Assembly (NCBI RefSeq): GCF_013184545.1
Contig: NZ_JAAOJA010000022.1
Coordinates: 1-48,422 of the forward strand
Origin: Pseudomonas tumuqii
GTDB taxonomy: Bacteria > Pseudomonadota > Gammaproteobacteria > Pseudomonadales > Pseudomonadaceae
DNA length: 48,422 nucleotides
Direction: 5' to 3'
Shown here: positions 15,988 to 26,778 of the stretch, in pieces
Layout of the letters: every line of letters begins with the position of its first letter
How positions within the stretch are numbered: the stretch's first letter is position 1
Translations under genes and position numbers: made by a program
Notes under the pieces: generated by a model
Databases searched by the model: none
What the model was told of the DNA's origin: nothing
What the model saw: the letters and a program-made list of their open reading frames with translations, nothing else

Positions 15988-16851
15988 ATGTTGAAGCGTC
16001 CCTTTGCGCTGGCCGCCGGCCTTGCCTTGTGTTTTTCCGCCGTATTCGCCCAAGCCGCCGATGTATTGCGCGTCTCGGCCATCCCCGATGAAGCCCCCAC
16101 CGAGCTGCTGCGCAAGTTCAAGCCGCTTGGCGCCTACCTCGAACAGCAACTGGACATGCAGGTCGAGTTCGTCCCGGTATCCGACTATGCCGCCGTGGTC
16201 GAAGCCCTCGCCGCCGATCGTATCGACCTGGCCTGGCTGGGCGGCTTCACCTTCGTCCAGGCGCGGCTGAAAACCGGCGATGCTGCGCACGCTGCCATTC
16301 CGTTGGTGCAACGCGCCGAAGATGCAAAATTCACCAGCAAGATCATCAGCGCCGATCCGGCCGTGCAATCGCTGCAAGACCTGAAAGGCAAGACCTTCGC
16401 CTTCGGCTCGGTGTCGTCCACCTCCGGCAGCCTGATGCCACGCTACTTCATGCTGCAGGACGGGATCGAGCCGGAACAGTTCTTCAGCCGCATCGCCTAC
16501 TCCGGTGCACATGACGCCACCGCGGCCTGGGTCCAGGCGGGCAAGGCCGACGGCGGCGTACTCAACGCCTCGGTGTGGGACAAACTGGTCGCCGCCGGCA
16601 AGGTCGACACCGACAAGGTCAAGGTAATCGCCACCACCCCGCCCTACTTCGATTACAACTGGACAGTGCGCGGCACCCTCGACCCGGTCGTGCGCGACAA
16701 GATCCAGGCGGCGTTCCTCGCCCTCGACCCGGCCAACCCGGAACACAAGGCGATCCTCGACCTGCAAGCCGCCAGCCGCTTTATCCCGACCAAGGCAGAA
16801 AATTACCAGGGTATCGAGGAAGCAGCCCAAGCGGCCGGCCTGTTGAAGTGA
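15988..16851 (+). CDS. PhnD-like periplasmic substrate-binding protein of an ABC importer
   Basis: 287-residue solute-binding protein of the PhnD family, the group that binds phosphonate, phosphite or, in one proposed clade, selenate. Signal peptide MLKRPFALAAGLALCFSAVFAQA is cut after about residue 23. Typical family segments: SAIPDEAPTELLRKFKPLGAYLEQQL, ADRIDLAWLGGFTFVQA and GSVSSTSGSLMPRYF (anion-binding serines). Start chosen after CCGGAG, 9 bases upstream. First of four overlapping genes. No C-P lyase or phosphonatase lies nearby, so a phosphonate diet is not supported; the anion is unassigned. Confidence 0.87.
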   Translation: MLKRPFALAAGLALCFSAVFAQAADVLRVSAIPDEAPTELLRKFKPLGAYLEQQLDMQVEFVPVSDYAAVVEALAADRIDLAWLGGFTFVQARLKTGDAAHAAIPLVQRAEDAKFTSKIISADPAVQSLQDLKGKTFAFGSVSSTSGSLMPRYFMLQDGIEPEQFFSRIAYSGAHDATAAWVQAGKADGGVLNASVWDKLVAAGKVDTDKVKVIATTPPYFDYNWTVRGTLDPVVRDKIQAAFLALDPANPEHKAILDLQAASRFIPTKAENYQGIEEAAQAAGLLK

Positions 16852-17651
16852 GTGTCAGCCTCAGCGGCGTGGGCCTGACCCACGCCAACGGTCAGGTGGC
16901 GCTCAGCGAGGTCGATCTACAGGTCAAGATCGGCGAGCGGGTGGCCATCATCGGCCCATCGGGCGCGGGCAAAACCAGCCTGCTGCGCCTGCTCGCCAGC
17001 AACCTGCAACCCAGCAGCGGACAGATCCACCTGCTCGGCCAGCAGCCTTGGCAGCTCGGCGCGCGCCAGCGGCAGAAATTGCGTGCGCGGATCGGCCTGA
17101 TCCATCAGGCGCCGCCCTTGCCGCCGCGCCAGCGCGTGGTCACCGCGGTACTAGCCGGCAAGCTCGGCCAGTGGTCGCTGGGCAAGAGCCTGCTCAGCCT
17201 GCTGCACCCGCTGGATATCCCCGGCGCCCAGGCGGCCCTCAGTCGCCTGGACCTGGCGGACAAGCTGTTCGAGCGCTGCGACCAGCTGTCCGGTGGCCAG
17301 TTGCAACGGGTCGGCATCGCCCGGGTGCTCTATCAGGCGCCGGAACTGATCCTTGCCGACGAACCCGTGTCGGCCATGGATCCGGTGCTCGCCGGCCATA
17401 CCCTGAGCGTACTCAATGAGGAAGTCAGCCGGCGCGGCATGACCCTACTGGCCAGCCTGCATGCGGTGGAGTTGGCCCTGGCGCATTTCCCGCGGATCAT
17501 TGGCGTGCGCGAGGGGCGCATCATCTTCGACCTGCCGCCCGAGGCAATCGGCGCCAACGCACTGGATGCGCTGTATGCCAACGAACAATTGCCAGCCGTG
17601 CCCACCTCGGCGGCGCCGGCACCTGTGAGCGTGCAGATCCCGCGATGCTGA
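16848..17651 (+). CDS. PhnC-like ABC transporter ATP-binding protein
   Basis: 267-residue ATPase energising the importer at the inner face of the membrane. Walker A GPSGAGKTS (about residue 37), ABC signature LSGGQLQRVGIAR, Walker B LILADEPVSAMDP, and the H-loop in LASLHAVELAL. The start is a GTG overlapping the stop of the binding protein (GTGA), indicating translational coupling. The N-terminus VSVSLSGVGLTHANG is normal for the family. The C-terminus has an alanine/proline tail (PAVPTSAAPAPVSV). Overlaps the next permease gene by 7 bases. Confidence 0.9.
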   Translation: MSVSLSGVGLTHANGQVALSEVDLQVKIGERVAIIGPSGAGKTSLLRLLASNLQPSSGQIHLLGQQPWQLGARQRQKLRARIGLIHQAPPLPPRQRVVTAVLAGKLGQWSLGKSLLSLLHPLDIPGAQAALSRLDLADKLFERCDQLSGGQLQRVGIARVLYQAPELILADEPVSAMDPVLAGHTLSVLNEEVSRRGMTLLASLHAVELALAHFPRIIGVREGRIIFDLPPEAIGANALDALYANEQLPAVPTSAAPAPVSVQIPRC

Positions 17652-18472
17652 ACCCCGTACTGCGCGACCCGGCAGCCTTGCCGCGCCTGGTCCTGACCCT
17701 GCTGGCGGTGCTGCTGTTGTGGCCGGGCCTGACGCTCAGCGAGCTGAACCTGGTGGTGCTGTTCGATGAGCGCAACGCGACCAATATGGGCCGCTTTCTC
17801 GTCGACTTCTGGCCGCTGGCGCATGATCGCGAGTTCCTCCGGTTGCTCGCTCGCGCCACCCTGGAAACCCTGGCCATCGCCACCGCCGGCATGGCCCTGG
17901 CCCTGCTGATCGCCATTCCCGGCGGCCTGCTGGCCAGCCGTGCGCTGTCACTCTCCGCCGTCCACCGTGGCGGACGCCCGGCCTGGTGGGCACAGGCACT
18001 GCGCTGGCCGGTGCGCGGCCTGCTGATCGTCCTGCGTAGCGTGCCGGAAATCGTCTGGGCGCTGCTGTTCGTGCGCGCCGTGGGTCTCGGCCCGACGGCC
18101 GGGGTGCTGGCCATCGCCATCACCTACAGCGGCATGCTCGGCAAGGTCTATGCGGAGATCTTCGAGTCGGTCGATCCGCGTCCGAGCCGCGCCCTGCTGG
18201 TTGCCGGCAGCCCACGCCTGGCCGCCTTTGCCTACGGGGTACTGCCCAATGCTGGCGCAGAAATGCTCTCCTATACGGTGTACCGCTGGGAATGCGCCAT
18301 CCGCGCCTCGGTGGTGATGGGCTTCGTCGGCGCAGGCGGCCTGGGCCAGCAGATCGACCTGTCGATGCGCATGTTCGCCGGCGGCGAGGTGGCCAGCATG
18401 CTGCTGACCTTCCTGTTGCTGGTGCTGCTCGCCGACCAACTCAGCCGCCTGCTGCGCGCGAGGCTGCTATGA
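17645..18472 (+). CDS. PhnE-like ABC transporter permease (first)
   Basis: 275-residue inner-membrane permease with about six helices. The binding-protein-dependent transport (EAA) segment is seen around YSGMLGKVYAEIFESVDPRPSRALLVAGSPR, followed by FAYGVLPNAGAEMLSYTVYRWECAIRASVVMGFVGAGGLG, characteristic of PhnE permeases. Start ATG overlaps the ATPase gene. Works with the second permease, 30-40 percent alike by eye, as a heterodimer. Confidence 0.9.
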   Translation: MLNPVLRDPAALPRLVLTLLAVLLLWPGLTLSELNLVVLFDERNATNMGRFLVDFWPLAHDREFLRLLARATLETLAIATAGMALALLIAIPGGLLASRALSLSAVHRGGRPAWWAQALRWPVRGLLIVLRSVPEIVWALLFVRAVGLGPTAGVLAIAITYSGMLGKVYAEIFESVDPRPSRALLVAGSPRLAAFAYGVLPNAGAEMLSYTVYRWECAIRASVVMGFVGAGGLGQQIDLSMRMFAGGEVASMLLTFLLLVLLADQLSRLLRARLL

Positions 18473-19251
18473 AGCCGCCTGCGGACAAGCGCCTGGGCAA
18501 CTATGCCCTGCTGCTGGCCTTGCTGGCGGCGGTGCTTGCGTCCTTCAGTTTCCTGGGCATCGACCTGGGCGCCCTGGTCAGTGGCGACAGCCTGAGGCAA
18601 ATGGGCCGCTACGCCAGCAGCTTCTTCAGCCCGGATTTTTCGCCGCCGCACGTGCGGGCCATCGGCCATGGCGCGCTGGAGACCCTGGCCATGTCGGCCA
18701 TCGGCACCCTGCTGGCCGCCCTGCTCGGCCTGCTCCTGGCCTTGCCGGCGTCCGGGCGCTTTGGCTGGCTGGCCCTGAGTGGCTCACGCTTTCTCCTGAA
18801 TGCCCTGCGCGCGATCCCGGAACTGGTGTGGGCGGCCCTGGTGGTGCTGGCCGCCGGCCTCGGACCGAATGCCGGCACCCTGGCCCTGGCCCTGCACACC
18901 ACCGGAGTGCTCGGTCGCCTGTTCGCCGAGGCCCTGGAGAACACCCCGAACGAACCGGCCGAGGCGATTCGCCTGAGCGGTGGCGGGCATGTGGCGGCGT
19001 TCTGCTACGGCACCCTGCCGGCGGTCTGGCCGCAGCTGATCGCCTATTCGTTGTACCGCTGGGAAAACAATATCCGCATGGCCAGCGTGCTCGGCTTTGT
19101 CGGTGCCGGCGGCCTGGGACAGATGCTCTACGTCAGCCTCAGCCTGTTCCAGGAAGCCCAGGCGGCGACGGTGATCCTGGCGATGCTGATCCTGGTGCTG
19201 GCGGTCGACGCCTTCAGCGGCTGGGCGCGTCAACGCTGGGTCAGCGCGTAG
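18469..19251 (+). CDS. PhnE-like ABC transporter permease (second)
   Basis: 260-residue permease, the partner of the preceding gene. EAA motif region in TTGVLGRLFAEALENTPNEPAEAIRLSGG and the downstream YGTLPAVWPQLIAYSLYRWENNIR plus GFVGAGGLGQ. About six helices. Start ATG overlaps the previous stop (ATGA). Completes the importer: one binding protein, one ATPase and two permeases. No clear terminator is seen in the 100 bases after it. Confidence 0.9.
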   Translation: MKPPADKRLGNYALLLALLAAVLASFSFLGIDLGALVSGDSLRQMGRYASSFFSPDFSPPHVRAIGHGALETLAMSAIGTLLAALLGLLLALPASGRFGWLALSGSRFLLNALRAIPELVWAALVVLAAGLGPNAGTLALALHTTGVLGRLFAEALENTPNEPAEAIRLSGGGHVAAFCYGTLPAVWPQLIAYSLYRWENNIRMASVLGFVGAGGLGQMLYVSLSLFQEAQAATVILAMLILVLAVDAFSGWARQRWVSA

Positions 19252-19351
19252 GGTCGCGCAGCATCCGGCGCGCTGGCGCTGGCCGTGGACTAGCAGCACT
19301 GGAATGGCGAACTAAGGACGGAGTGTGTACTGATCGGCGCAATCGACAGGC

Positions 19352-19717
19352 TTACAGCCCATCCTTCTCCAGGTGATCGAGGTCGATCGGATCGCCAATA
19401 TTGACCCCCAATTTGGCCCGAATATCGGCGAACATCTCGTCGTATTCCTGATGGTTACGCATGACTAAGCTGGAGTTGGTCGGGAAACCGTGCTTACGCG
19501 CAATACGGGTAGCAACGCTGGCAAAATTAAAGGCGGTATCGCGGTGCAGTTCAAATTGCTCCTCGAAGGTCTTGCCTGCCAGATCGCCAACCATGCGCAT
19601 GTGCAGCATCGGCCCTTCGGCGGGATCCCTGCGCACCTCGTAATAGAGATCGACGCTGAACGCGAGTTGATCGGCTATGCCGGGACTGGTGATGTGAAGA
19701 TGGCCGGGTTCGAACAT
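19352..19717 (-). CDS. DUF5064 family protein
   Basis: 121-residue soluble protein starting MFEPGHLHITSPG, a Pseudomonas-specific family of unknown function (DUF5064). It contains RRDPAEGPMLHMRMVGDLAGKTFEEQFELHRDTAFNFASVATRI and no signal, helix or catalytic motif. The start is chosen after GGGAG at about the right spacing; a longer frame (to 19762) has no ribosome site. Next to DUF2288 on the same strand but separated by 84 bases, so co-transcription is possible, not shown. Confidence 0.8.
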   Translation of the reverse strand: MFEPGHLHITSPGIADQLAFSVDLYYEVRRDPAEGPMLHMRMVGDLAGKTFEEQFELHRDTAFNFASVATRIARKHGFPTNSSLVMRNHQEYDEMFADIRAKLGVNIGDPIDLDHLEKDGL

Positions 19718-19801
19718 AACGACACTCCCACTATAAAGTCCCTTTCGAGCATAGCTCAGCACCGCTAGTCCGGTTAAAAAAGCGGCCAGCGGTTTGCCGG
19801 A

Positions 19802-20119
19802 TCAGATTGGTCTCGTTTCCCCGGCGCGCTCCTGCACCAGCACCCAGGGTGCCACCACCACAGCCCAGAGCTTGGGATCGCGCGCCAACAAGTCCTGCGC
19901 ACACACCTCATCGACCTTGCTCAGCACTTCGGCCTGCAGCCAGGTAGCCACTTTGCCCTGATCGTTTTCGGCCACGGCTTGCGCCACTGCAACCAGATCT
20001 TGCTCGCCCTGCACCCACAGCAACGCGCCGCGGGCGAAGAAAGGTTGTAATTCTTGCCAGGTGATTGGCGCAGTTTCTCCAAGCAGCTTGGCATAGAGGG
20101 TGCTAGGTTGTTCAGTCAT
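19802..20119 (-). CDS. DUF2288 family protein
   Basis: 105-residue soluble protein, MTEQPSTLYAKLLGETAPITW..., matching the DUF2288 family of unknown function: acidic, helix-rich, with FFARGALLWVQGEQDLVAVAQAVAEND and QDLLARDPKLWAVVVAPWVLVQ. The ATG at 20119 gives the family-typical N-terminus; further upstream codons have no homology. Divergent from braC with about 300 bases between. Confidence 0.82.
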   Translation of the reverse strand: MTEQPSTLYAKLLGETAPITWQELQPFFARGALLWVQGEQDLVAVAQAVAENDQGKVATWLQAEVLSKVDEVCAQDLLARDPKLWAVVVAPWVLVQERAGETRPI

Positions 20120-20285
20120 GGTTTGTCCGCAGAAGTAGTCCGAGTTTTGCTCGGGCAACATGATAGCGCCGAGCAAGCACCAGGCAAGTCCGCCGGAAGC
20201 TGTCGGACGCAGGCAAATCACGCCGTTTTTCTATACGTTTATTGCAATTAAGCGACATCCGCATGCTTTGCCGTCAGCGGCCGGC

Positions 20286-20314
20286 TTTCAAGCCGCAAAG
20301 CGGCGCTCTACACT
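20286..20314 (+). promoter_or_regulatory. Candidate braC promoter
   Basis: TTTCAA (20286-20291) and TACACT (20309-20314), 17 bases apart, predict a start near 20321, at the foot of the leader hairpin. The -35 match is weak. Confidence 0.4.
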
Positions 20315-20322
20315 GCAGCGGT

Positions 20323-20371
20323 AAAGTTGCCGGGGGTATAAGCGGATGAAACCATCCGGTTATGCAACTTT
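20323..20371 (+). promoter_or_regulatory. Two-tier stem-loop in the braC leader
   Basis: AAAGTTGC (20323-20330) pairs with GCAACTTT (20364-20371), enclosing a second hairpin CGGATG/CATCCG (20343-20348, 20353-20358) with loop AAAC. It lies 45 bases before the braC start. If the promoter call is right it forms the very 5' end of the mRNA, where such structures protect transcripts or respond to regulators. No known riboswitch is recognised. Confidence 0.6.
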
Positions 20372-20415
20372 GGCTGCCAGAACTACACAACGAAAATCAA
20401 TAAGAGTGGAGCACT

Positions 20416-21543
20416 ATGAACAAGGCTACTAAGCAGATATCCAAACTGTTTGCCGCCATGGCCATGGCCGGCGTTGCCAGCTACTCGCTAGCGGCTGACA
20501 CCATCAAGATCGGCATGGCAGGTCCGGTAACGGGCGCAGTCGCACAATATGGCGAGATGCAATTCATCGGCGCCAAGATGGCCATCGAGCAGATCAACAA
20601 GGCTGGTGGCGTCAACGGCGCCATGCTCGAAGGCGTGGTCTACGACGATGCCTGCGATCCGAAACAAGCCGTGGCCGTGGCCAACAAGATCGTTAACGAC
20701 GAAGTGAAATTCGTGATCGGCCACCTCTGCTCCAGCTCCACTCAGCCGGCGTCCGACATCTATGAAGACGAAGGCATCCTGATGATCAGCCCGGCGTCCA
20801 CCAGCCCGGACATCACCGCTCGCGGTTACGAACTGGTGTTCCGCACCATCGGCCTGGACAGCCTGCAAGGCCCGACCGCCGGCAACTTCATTGCCGACCA
20901 CGTCAAGCCAAAAGCTGTAGCTGTCATCCATGACAAGCAACAGTACGGCGAAGGCATCGCCACCGCGGTCAAGCAGACCCTGGAAGCCAAAGGCACCAAG
21001 GTCGCCCTGTTCGAAGGCATCAACGCCGGCGACAAGGATTTCTCCGCGATGATCGCCAAGCTCAAGCAAGCCGGTGTGGATTTCGTCTACTACGGCGGCT
21101 ACCACCCGGAACTGGGCCTGCTGCTGCGTCAGTCGGCTGAAAAAGGCCTGAGCGCCAAGTTCATGGGCCCGGAAGGTGTGGGTAACAAGGAAATCTCGGC
21201 CATCGCCGGCCCGGCTTCCGAAGGCCTGCTGGTGACCCTGCCGAAGTCGTTCGACCAGGATCCACGCAACCAGGCGCTGGTCGAGGCGTTCAAAGCCAAG
21301 AACGAAGACTCCAGCGGCCCGTTCGTATTCCCGGCCTATGCGGCCGTGCAGGTAATCGCCGAAGGCATCGAAAAAGCCGGCAGTACCGACACCGACAAGG
21401 TGGCCGCAGCCCTGCGTGCCAACAGCTTCGACACGCCAACCGGCGTCCTCAGCTTCGACGAAAAGGGCGACCTGAAGGACTTCAGCTTCGTGGTCTACGA
21501 ATGGCACCAGGACGGCACCAAGACCGAAGCGCCGCTCAACTGA
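20416..21543 (+). CDS. braC: Branched-chain amino acid-binding protein BraC
   Basis: Periplasmic Leu/Ile/Val/Ala/Thr-binding protein of the high-affinity BraCDEFG importer. 375 residues with signal peptide (FAAMAMAGVASYSLAA, cut after about residue 26). The mature domain begins DTIKIGMAGPVTGAVAQYGEMQ; a conserved disulphide pair is seen in DDACDPKQ and GHLCSSS; ligand-site segments SPASTSPDIT and FEGINAGDKDFSAMI match LivJ/BraC. Ribosome site GGAG directly upstream. First gene of the operon, followed by a terminator hairpin that probably makes the binding protein more abundant than the membrane parts. Confidence 0.96.
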   Translation: MNKATKQISKLFAAMAMAGVASYSLAADTIKIGMAGPVTGAVAQYGEMQFIGAKMAIEQINKAGGVNGAMLEGVVYDDACDPKQAVAVANKIVNDEVKFVIGHLCSSSTQPASDIYEDEGILMISPASTSPDITARGYELVFRTIGLDSLQGPTAGNFIADHVKPKAVAVIHDKQQYGEGIATAVKQTLEAKGTKVALFEGINAGDKDFSAMIAKLKQAGVDFVYYGGYHPELGLLLRQSAEKGLSAKFMGPEGVGNKEISAIAGPASEGLLVTLPKSFDQDPRNQALVEAFKAKNEDSSGPFVFPAYAAVQVIAEGIEKAGSTDTDKVAAALRANSFDTPTGVLSFDEKGDLKDFSFVVYEWHQDGTKTEAPLN

Positions 21544-21571
21544 TAAAGCGGCTTCCCGCCTGAACCCAAAG

Positions 21572-21599
21572 CCCACTGCAACCGCAGTGGGTTTTGTTT
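21572..21599 (+). terminator. Attenuating terminator between braC and braD
   Basis: CCCACTGC pairs with GCAGTGGG around AACC (21572-21591), followed by TTTTGTTT. The gap to braD is short (68 bases) and has no strong promoter, so partial read-through is likely. Confidence 0.85.
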
Positions 21600-21667
21600 A
21601 TTAGAAGAATTCCGGTCTCACCCTGCGCCACAAGCGCTGACGTGCGTGACGACCCAGGAGTTAGGCA

Positions 21668-23852
<2,185 letters not shown>

Positions 23853-23856
<4 letters not shown>

Positions 23857-24619
23857 GCCGGCCTATTCTGGAAGTAAGCGGCCTGTCCATGCGCTTCGGT
23901 GGCCTGTTGGCCGTCAACGGGGTGGGGCTGACCGTCAATGAAAAACAAGTGGTGTCGATGATCGGTCCGAACGGTGCCGGCAAGACCACGGTGTTCAACT
24001 GCCTGACCGGCTTCTACCAGCCGACCAGCGGCAATATTCGCCTCGATGGCGAGCAGATCGAGGGCCTGCCAGGCCACAAGATCGCCCGCAAGGGTGTGGT
24101 GCGGACCTTCCAGAACGTGCGCTTATTCAAGGAAATGACCGTGGTGGAAAACCTGCTGGTGGCCCAGCACCGCCACCTCAACACCAACTTCTTCGCCGGC
24201 CTGTTGAAGACCCCGGCGTTTCGCAAGAGCGAACGCGAAGCCATGGATTACGCCGCGCACTGGCTGGAGCAGGTCAACCTGACCGACTTCGCCAACCGCA
24301 CGGCTGGCACCCTCGCCTACGGCCAGCAGCGCCGCCTGGAGATTGCCCGCTGCATGATGACGCGACCGCGCATCCTCATGCTCGACGAGCCGGCCGCCGG
24401 CCTCAACCCGCGGGAAACCGACGACCTCAAGGCCCTGATCCGCATGCTGCGCGATGAACATGACGTCACCGTATTGTTGATCGAACACGACATGAAGCTG
24501 GTCATGAGCATTTCCGACCATATCTACGTGATCAACCAGGGCACGCCCCTGGCCGAAGGAACGCCGGAGCAGATCCGCGCCAACCCGGACGTGATCAAAG
24601 CCTACCTGGGGGAAGCTTG

Positions 24620-24620
<1 letters not shown>
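23853..24620 (+). CDS. braF: Branched-chain amino acid ABC ATPase BraF (LivG)
   Basis: 255-residue ATPase. Walker A GPNGAGKTT, Q-loop in FQNVRLFKEMTVVENL, ABC signature LAYGQQRRLEIAR (the LivG form of LSGGQ), Walker B ILMLDEPAAGLNP, and the switch histidine in LLIEHDMKLVM. Start overlaps braE by 4 bases and its stop touches the braG start (TGATG). One of two ATPases of the importer. Confidence 0.97.
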
Positions 24621-25321
<701 letters not shown>

Positions 25322-25340
25322 AAATATCCGCCTTATTGAA

Positions 25341-25364
25341 ACCGCTCCTCGGAGCGGTTTTTTT
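25341..25364 (+). terminator. Terminator of the bra operon
   Basis: ACCGCTCC-TC-GGAGCGGT (25341-25358) followed by a run of T residues to 25364. Confidence 0.92.
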
Positions 25365-25447
25365 ATCTGCGCCGTTCGCCCAATGATCCGTGCATCGCGT
25401 CCCTGGCCAGTTACAATGGTTGCCCTTTTTTGCCGACGACTCTTTCC

Positions 25448-26158
25448 ATGACCGACCCGATACGCCTGTCCAAACGCCTGATCGAACTGGTCGGCTGCTC
25501 GCGCCGCGAGGCCGAGCTGTATATCGAGGGCGGCTGGGTGACGGTCGACGGCGTGGTGGTGCAAGAGCCGCAGTTCAAGGTCGAGGCGCAGCGCGTCGAA
25601 CTGCTGCCGGACGCCGTACTGGCGCCGGTCGAACCAGTCACCCTGCTGCTGCATGTGCCCTCCGGGCATTTCCCGGATCGCGCGGTCGAGTCGGTCGGTC
25701 CGGCCAGCCAGTGGCCGGACGACAACTCCGGCATCCGCCCGCTGAAAAGCCACTTCGCCCGCCTGGTCACCTGCCTGCCCCTGCAGGCCGGCGCCGATGG
25801 CCTGCACGTGCTGACCCAGGACTGGCGTATCGAGCGCAAGCTCAAGGAAGATCAGGCCAAGCTGGAACAGGAATACGTGGTCGAGGTGCTCGGCACGCTC
25901 AGTAACAGCCAGCTGAAACGCCTGAACCATGGCCTGAGCTTCAACGGCACCGCCCTGCCGCCGTGCAAGGTCAGCTGGCAGAACGAAACCCGCCTGCGCT
26001 TCGCCTTGAAGAACCCGCAGCCCGGGCAGATCGTCTTCATGTGCAACAGTGTCGACCTCAAGGTACTGGGCATGAAGCGCATCCGCATCGGCGGCGTGCC
26101 CATGGCCAAGGTCCAGCCCGGCCAATGGCGCTATCTCGCCGGCAAAGAGCGCTTCTAA
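25448..26158 (+). CDS. RsuA/RluF-like pseudouridine synthase homologue lacking the catalytic motif
   Basis: 236-residue protein with an N-terminal S4 RNA-binding domain (IRLSKRLIELVGCSRREAELYIEGGWVTVDG, residues 5-35) and an RsuA/RluB/E/F-type catalytic fold. In active members the segment reads G-R-L-D-x-x-T/S-x-G-L with catalytic Asp. Here the aligned residues 110-119 read L-P-L-Q-A-G-A-D-G-L, so Arg becomes Pro and the catalytic Asp becomes Gln (Q113). The later N/H-R-Q contact is also changed (QPGQIVFM, about 191-198), while LGMKRIRIG at 207-215 is kept. The fold looks intact and the frame is unbroken, so a non-enzymatic RNA-binding role is likely. Follows braG and its terminator. Confidence 0.82.
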   Translation: MTDPIRLSKRLIELVGCSRREAELYIEGGWVTVDGVVVQEPQFKVEAQRVELLPDAVLAPVEPVTLLLHVPSGHFPDRAVESVGPASQWPDDNSGIRPLKSHFARLVTCLPLQAGADGLHVLTQDWRIERKLKEDQAKLEQEYVVEVLGTLSNSQLKRLNHGLSFNGTALPPCKVSWQNETRLRFALKNPQPGQIVFMCNSVDLKVLGMKRIRIGGVPMAKVQPGQWRYLAGKERF

Positions 26159-26168
26159 CTTTTCTCCA

Positions 26169-26197
26169 GCTGGCGCCTCTCAGGCGCCAGCCCTTTT
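26169..26197 (+). terminator. Terminator after the pseudouridine-synthase-like gene
   Basis: GCTGGCGCCT pairs with AGGCGCCAGC around CTC (26169-26191), followed by CCTTTTC. Confidence 0.8.
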
Positions 26198-26209
26198 CAG
26201 GACACCCCC

Positions 26210-26671
26210 ATGCTCAATAACGATGTACTGCGCAGCCTGCGCTACACGCTCGACGTCAACGATGTGCAGATGACCGAAATCATTCAACTCAGCGGCAAGG
26301 AGGTCGAGCTGGAAACACTCGACGCCCTGCTGAAAAAGGAGGATGAGGAAGGCTTCGTGGCCTGCGACGATGAGCTGATGGCGCATTTTCTCGATGGCCT
26401 GGTGTACTTCAAGCGCGGCAAGGACGAAAGCCGTCCGGCCCAGCCGTTCGAGCTGCCGGTGACCAACAACATGGTGCTGAAAAAGCTGCGGGTCGCCTTC
26501 GAACTGAAGGAAGACGACATGCACGCGATCATGCAGAGCGTCGACTGCCCGGTGTCGAAACCCGAGATGAGCGCGCTGTTCCGCAAGTTCGGCCACAGCA
26601 ACTACCGCACCTGCGGCGATCAGTTCCTGCGCAACTTCCTCAAGGGCCTGACCCTGCGCGTGCGCGGCTAA
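26210..26671 (+). CDS. YehS-like DUF1456 family protein
   Basis: 153-residue cytoplasmic protein made of two related halves of the DUF1456 fold: NNDVLRSLRYTLDVNDVQMTEII and NNMVLKKLRVAFELKEDDMHAIM (about residues 3 and 87), each followed by ALLKKED/ALFRKFG-type segments and FLDGLVYFKRG / FLRNFLKGL. Function is unknown; homologues are called YehS in E. coli. Start lies just behind a terminator and an AGGAC site. Confidence 0.88.
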   Translation: MLNNDVLRSLRYTLDVNDVQMTEIIQLSGKEVELETLDALLKKEDEEGFVACDDELMAHFLDGLVYFKRGKDESRPAQPFELPVTNNMVLKKLRVAFELKEDDMHAIMQSVDCPVSKPEMSALFRKFGHSNYRTCGDQFLRNFLKGLTLRVRG

Positions 26672-26716
26672 ACCGTACCTGCATGGCTCATGGCGCTGCA
26701 TTCCCAGGCGCAATAA

Positions 26717-26736
26717 TGCCTGCCGCGCGGCAGGCA
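26717..26736. repeat. 20-bp perfect palindrome upstream of rhlG
   Basis: TGCCTGCC-GCGC-GGCAGGCA. It lies 43 bases before the rhlG start and 46 bases after the DUF1456 gene; it may be a weak terminator or an operator. Confidence 0.5.
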
Positions 26737-26778
26737 GGCGATTAGGCTAGTGGCATTCATCCCCCAAGAGGATTCGCC

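Larger units (their letters stand above)
20120..20415. other. Intergenic region between DUF2288 gene and braC
   Basis: Holds the divergent start regions, the candidate braC promoter and the leader hairpin described separately. A further small hairpin, GCGGC...GCCGC around 20280-20306, is present. No gene seen. Confidence 0.5.

Noticed and set aside
20321..20415. Amino-acid attenuator peptide in the braC leader
   Set aside because: No short frame with a run of Leu, Ile or Val codons was seen, and no paired terminator/antiterminator.
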